A stretch of 6,030 nucleotides of DNA. It comes from Deltaproteobacteria bacterium UBA5756. GTDB taxonomy: Bacteria > Desulfobacterota > Syntrophorhabdia > Syntrophorhabdales > Syntrophorhabdaceae. The notes beneath the pieces were generated by a model. It worked only from the letters and a program-made list of their open reading frames with translations. It ran no database searches and was not told the origin of the DNA. Location of the stretch: the NCBI GenBank assembly GCA_002418985.1, contig DIFE01000018.1:1-6030 (forward strand). The letters are read 5' to 3'. The position numbers were made by a program, and so were the translations under genes. Below, piece by piece: positions 5,585-6,030 of the stretch; the first letter of the stretch is position 1; each line of letters opens with the position of its first letter.

Positions 5585-6030
5585 TCAGGTTTCCAGGATG
5601 TCCCGGTGCAATTCCTCGATTATCCCGTCGAGCGCGCTGACGATCCGTATTCCCCTGCTGCTCATCTCGTCGAGGGCCGCCGCCGCGGTATCGCCGGATA
5701 CGCTTCGGCACAGGCCTTCTATGACGGTCGTCCGGTAACCCGCGGCAAGAAGGCCGAGGGCCGTTGCCTTCACGCAGTAATCCGTGGCAAGCCCGTAAAC
5801 GATCACCTTCCGGACCCCGTTCAACTGCAGCAGGGCGTCCATTTCCCCGCCCCGCTGAAACCCCGAGTAGCTGTCCGCATCCCGGTCATGTGCCTTCTTC
5901 ACGATTGCAAGAAAGAGATCGTCGTCTATCAGCAGACGCGCACCCTCTGTCCCCTGGACGCAATGGGGCGGCCAGAGGTCCTGTTTTTTCCCATCCACCA
6001 TCGTTGTTTCGAAAGGCTTCTTTCCCGGGT
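5585..6030 (-). CDS. pncA: nicotinamidase (PncA type, isochorismatase fold), 5' end beyond the window
   Basis: The enzyme hydrolyses nicotinamide to nicotinate and ammonia for NAD salvage. The last 147 residues are present. The frame stays open from an internal Met (codon at 6001) to the edge, and those upstream residues (PGKKPFETT) also fit the family, so 6001 is not the start. WPPHC carries a metal-ligand histidine (His71 of the Mycobacterium tuberculosis enzyme). The second Lys of IVKKAHDRDADSYSGF matches the catalytic Lys96, and GLATDYCVKATALGLLAAGY holds the nucleophilic Cys (Cys138). The first catalytic Asp and the Asp-x-His metal ligands should lie in the roughly 50 missing residues. 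Family members with other amide substrates exist, but WPPHC followed by QGT and DSYSGF favours nicotinamidase. The next gene starts 17 bp after its stop, suggesting a shared transcript. Confidence 0.9.
   Translation of the reverse strand, partial: PGKKPFETTMVDGKKQDLWPPHCVQGTEGARLLIDDDLFLAIVKKAHDRDADSYSGFQRGGEMDALLQLNGVRKVIVYGLATDYCVKATALGLLAAGYRTTVIEGLCRSVSGDTAAAALDEMSSRGIRIVSALDGIIEELHRDILET

Noticed and set aside
5568..5711. Upstream extension of the serine hydrolase frame
   Set aside because: It would add 48 mostly basic residues, bury the signal peptide and overlap pncA. The ATG at 5567 has its own ribosome site.
5184..5738. Open frame of 184 codons on the plus strand across the serine hydrolase and pncA genes
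   Set aside because: It is antisense to two well-supported genes and resembles nothing known; the codon pattern of the real genes explains it.

Overview
The window looks like a stretch of a Gram-negative bacterial chromosome. GC content is moderate to high, genes are tightly packed, and there are no introns, rRNA genes, tRNA genes or insertion sequences. A small phasin-like gene set directly before an ABC1/UbiB-family kinase, together with the protein style, suggests a deltaproteobacterial (Desulfobacterota) relative. That placement is an inference; there is no marker gene here to prove it.

Layout, left to right. Positions 1-20 look like the 3' end of a CRISPR repeat: a short hairpin followed by the 8-nt handle ATTGAAAC. 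No clear second copy follows, so the window probably opens at the leader-distal end of an array lying to the left. On the + strand come a DUF697/YcjF-like membrane protein (139-1095), a 277-bp gap with a terminator-like hairpin, a good sigma70-type promoter and a structured 5' leader, and then a two-gene operon: a 103-residue phasin-like coiled-coil protein (1373-1684) and a 553-residue UbiB/ABC1 protein (1688-3349) that starts three bases after the phasin stop.

The right half is on the - strand and converges on the UbiB gene. In transcription order it holds a nicotinamidase (PncA type, 5' end outside the window), a secreted serine hydrolase of the class C beta-lactamase/PBP fold with a DUF3471 tail (4008-5567), and an O6-alkylguanine-DNA alkyltransferase (3399-3983). 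The gaps are 17 and 24 bp, so these three are probably one transcript whose promoter lies beyond the right edge.

The most interesting points are the CRISPR repeat at the left edge, and the coupled phasin-UbiB pair. The small protein there could be an accessory factor for the membrane-bound UbiB protein, by analogy with UbiK, rather than a storage-granule protein. The UbiB protein also carries Ala in place of Gly in the family's KxGQ signature. The rest is ordinary housekeeping and accessory gene content.
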